From an uncultured Clostridia bacterium (lineage in GTDB: Bacteria > Bacillota_A > Clostridia > Christensenellales > Aristaeellaceae), in assembly GCA_934645275.1 (NCBI GenBank), contig CAKUDW010000152.1:1-5469 (forward strand): a DNA stretch of 5,469 nt, written 5' to 3'. The notes beneath the pieces were generated by a model. It did no database searches and was not told the DNA's origin. It saw nothing but the letters and a program-made list of their open reading frames with translations. Below are positions 5,101 through 5,469 of this stretch, one piece after another. Numbering within the stretch: position 1 is the stretch's first letter; every line of letters starts with the position of its first letter. The translations under genes and the position numbers were made by a program.

Positions 5101-5115
5101 GCGGGCGTTGCCCGC
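5101..5115. repeat. Perfect short hairpin after the FMN reductase stop
   Basis: GCGGGC (5101-5106) and GCCCGC (5110-5115) flank a GTT loop. It starts 10 nt beyond the stop of the minus-strand gene, where a terminator is expected, but no T-tract follows on that strand. It may protect the mRNA 3' end from exonucleases. The rest of 5032-5100 holds only a 5-bp hairpin (5053-5067) and no gene. Confidence 0.45.
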
Positions 5116-5125
5116 GCTCATTATT

Positions 5126-5469
5126 TTATGAAAAAGTTCTCCCCAGTTCATAGGCTTCCGTCATGGCCTTCGATTCGCGGATGACGCCGGCTTCCATAGC
5201 ATTGACCCCGAGGACAATGCCGCCTTCTTTCGCGTTCGGCACGCAGCAGGTAAACCCGCGCAAAGCTGCCAGCATGGTTTCGGTAAATGCCGCGTCCGGC
5301 GCAGCGCAGGTGATGAGGAAACAGAAAGTCTTTCCCTCCAGCTGCTGATAGAACGCATAGGTGCGGTCGATCACCGTCTTCATCTGCGCGGTCATGGAAT
5401 AGAAATAGACGGGCGAGGCCAACACGATCACATCTGCCGCCAGCATTTTCTCCCGAATCTCCGCCATGT
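5126..5469 (-). CDS. Flavodoxin-fold NAD(P)H-dependent FMN reductase, C-terminal part (runs off right edge)
   Basis: The last 113-114 residues of a minus-strand gene are present. The segment ADVIVLASPVYFYSMTAQMK (from about the 11th visible residue), followed by TVIDRTYAFY, is the hallmark FMN-binding loop and helix of the NAD(P)H-dependent oxidoreductase / iron-sulfur-flavoprotein-like branch of the flavodoxin superfamily (S/T-P-V-Y-x-x-x-M-x-A-x-x-K-x-x-I-D-R). The next strand, KTFCFLITCAAPD, and the C-terminal helix are also normal for the family. The Met codon at 5465-5467 is almost certainly internal. Relatives of roughly 175-185 residues begin with a LxxNGSPR-type phosphate-binding loop about 65-70 residues earlier, outside the window. 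These are cytosolic flavoenzymes that reduce flavins, quinones or xenobiotics; the substrate is unknown. The stop is TAA (complement of 5126-5128). It converges on the MATE gene. Confidence 0.88.
   Translation of the reverse strand, partial: MAEIREKMLAADVIVLASPVYFYSMTAQMKTVIDRTYAFYQQLEGKTFCFLITCAAPDAAFTETMLAALRGFTCCVPNAKEGGIVLGVNAMEAGVIRESKAMTEAYELGRTFS

Noticed and set aside
4894..5151. Minus-strand open frame (85 codons) in the convergent intergenic region
   Set aside because: It begins inside the FMN reductase gene in another frame, reads through several hairpins, lacks a ribosome binding site and resembles no family I know. Sequence repeats remain a better explanation.
1..5469. Mobile element, CRISPR, toxin-antitoxin or phage defence system
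   Set aside because: No transposase, integrase, regularly spaced repeats, target-site duplications, nuclease or small toxin-antitoxin pair could be found on either strand.

Overview
The window looks like chromosome from a Gram-positive anaerobe of the Bacillota, most likely class Clostridia. The grounds are strong AGGAGG-type ribosome binding sites, sigma-A-type promoters with extended -10 elements, moderately GC-rich coding sequence, and the type of AraC regulator, MATE pump and flavodoxin-fold reductase present. No species can be named. There are no rRNA or tRNA genes, CRISPR array, insertion sequence or phage gene.

Left edge (1-387): the first 49 codons of a small minus-strand protein resembling the TIGR04076 family, with its promoter and ribosome binding site, then the terminator of the next minus-strand gene. 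Centre left (388-1823): a minus-strand gene for a secreted 415-residue protein of GLUG-like repeats, predicted beta-helical. It is divergent from a plus-strand AraC-family regulator. The gap between them holds two face-to-face promoters and two tandem inverted repeats that look like an AraC operator. The simplest reading is that the AraC protein controls the secreted protein and itself.

Centre (1824-4932): three plus-strand units follow one another: the AraC regulator with a terminator, a TetR-family repressor with its own strong promoter, and a MATE-family efflux pump. Matching 17-bp palindromes lie at the tetR promoter and just before the pump gene, so the TetR protein very probably represses both itself and the pump. 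This is a compact, inducible drug or metabolite export module.

Right edge (4933-5469): a convergent intergenic region rich in hairpins, with terminators on both strands, then the C-terminal two thirds of a minus-strand flavodoxin-fold NAD(P)H-dependent FMN reductase that runs off the window.

I do not see a clearly new system. The best candidates for follow-up are the araC/secreted-protein control region, with overlapping opposed promoters and tandem operator-like repeats, and the paired TetR operators.
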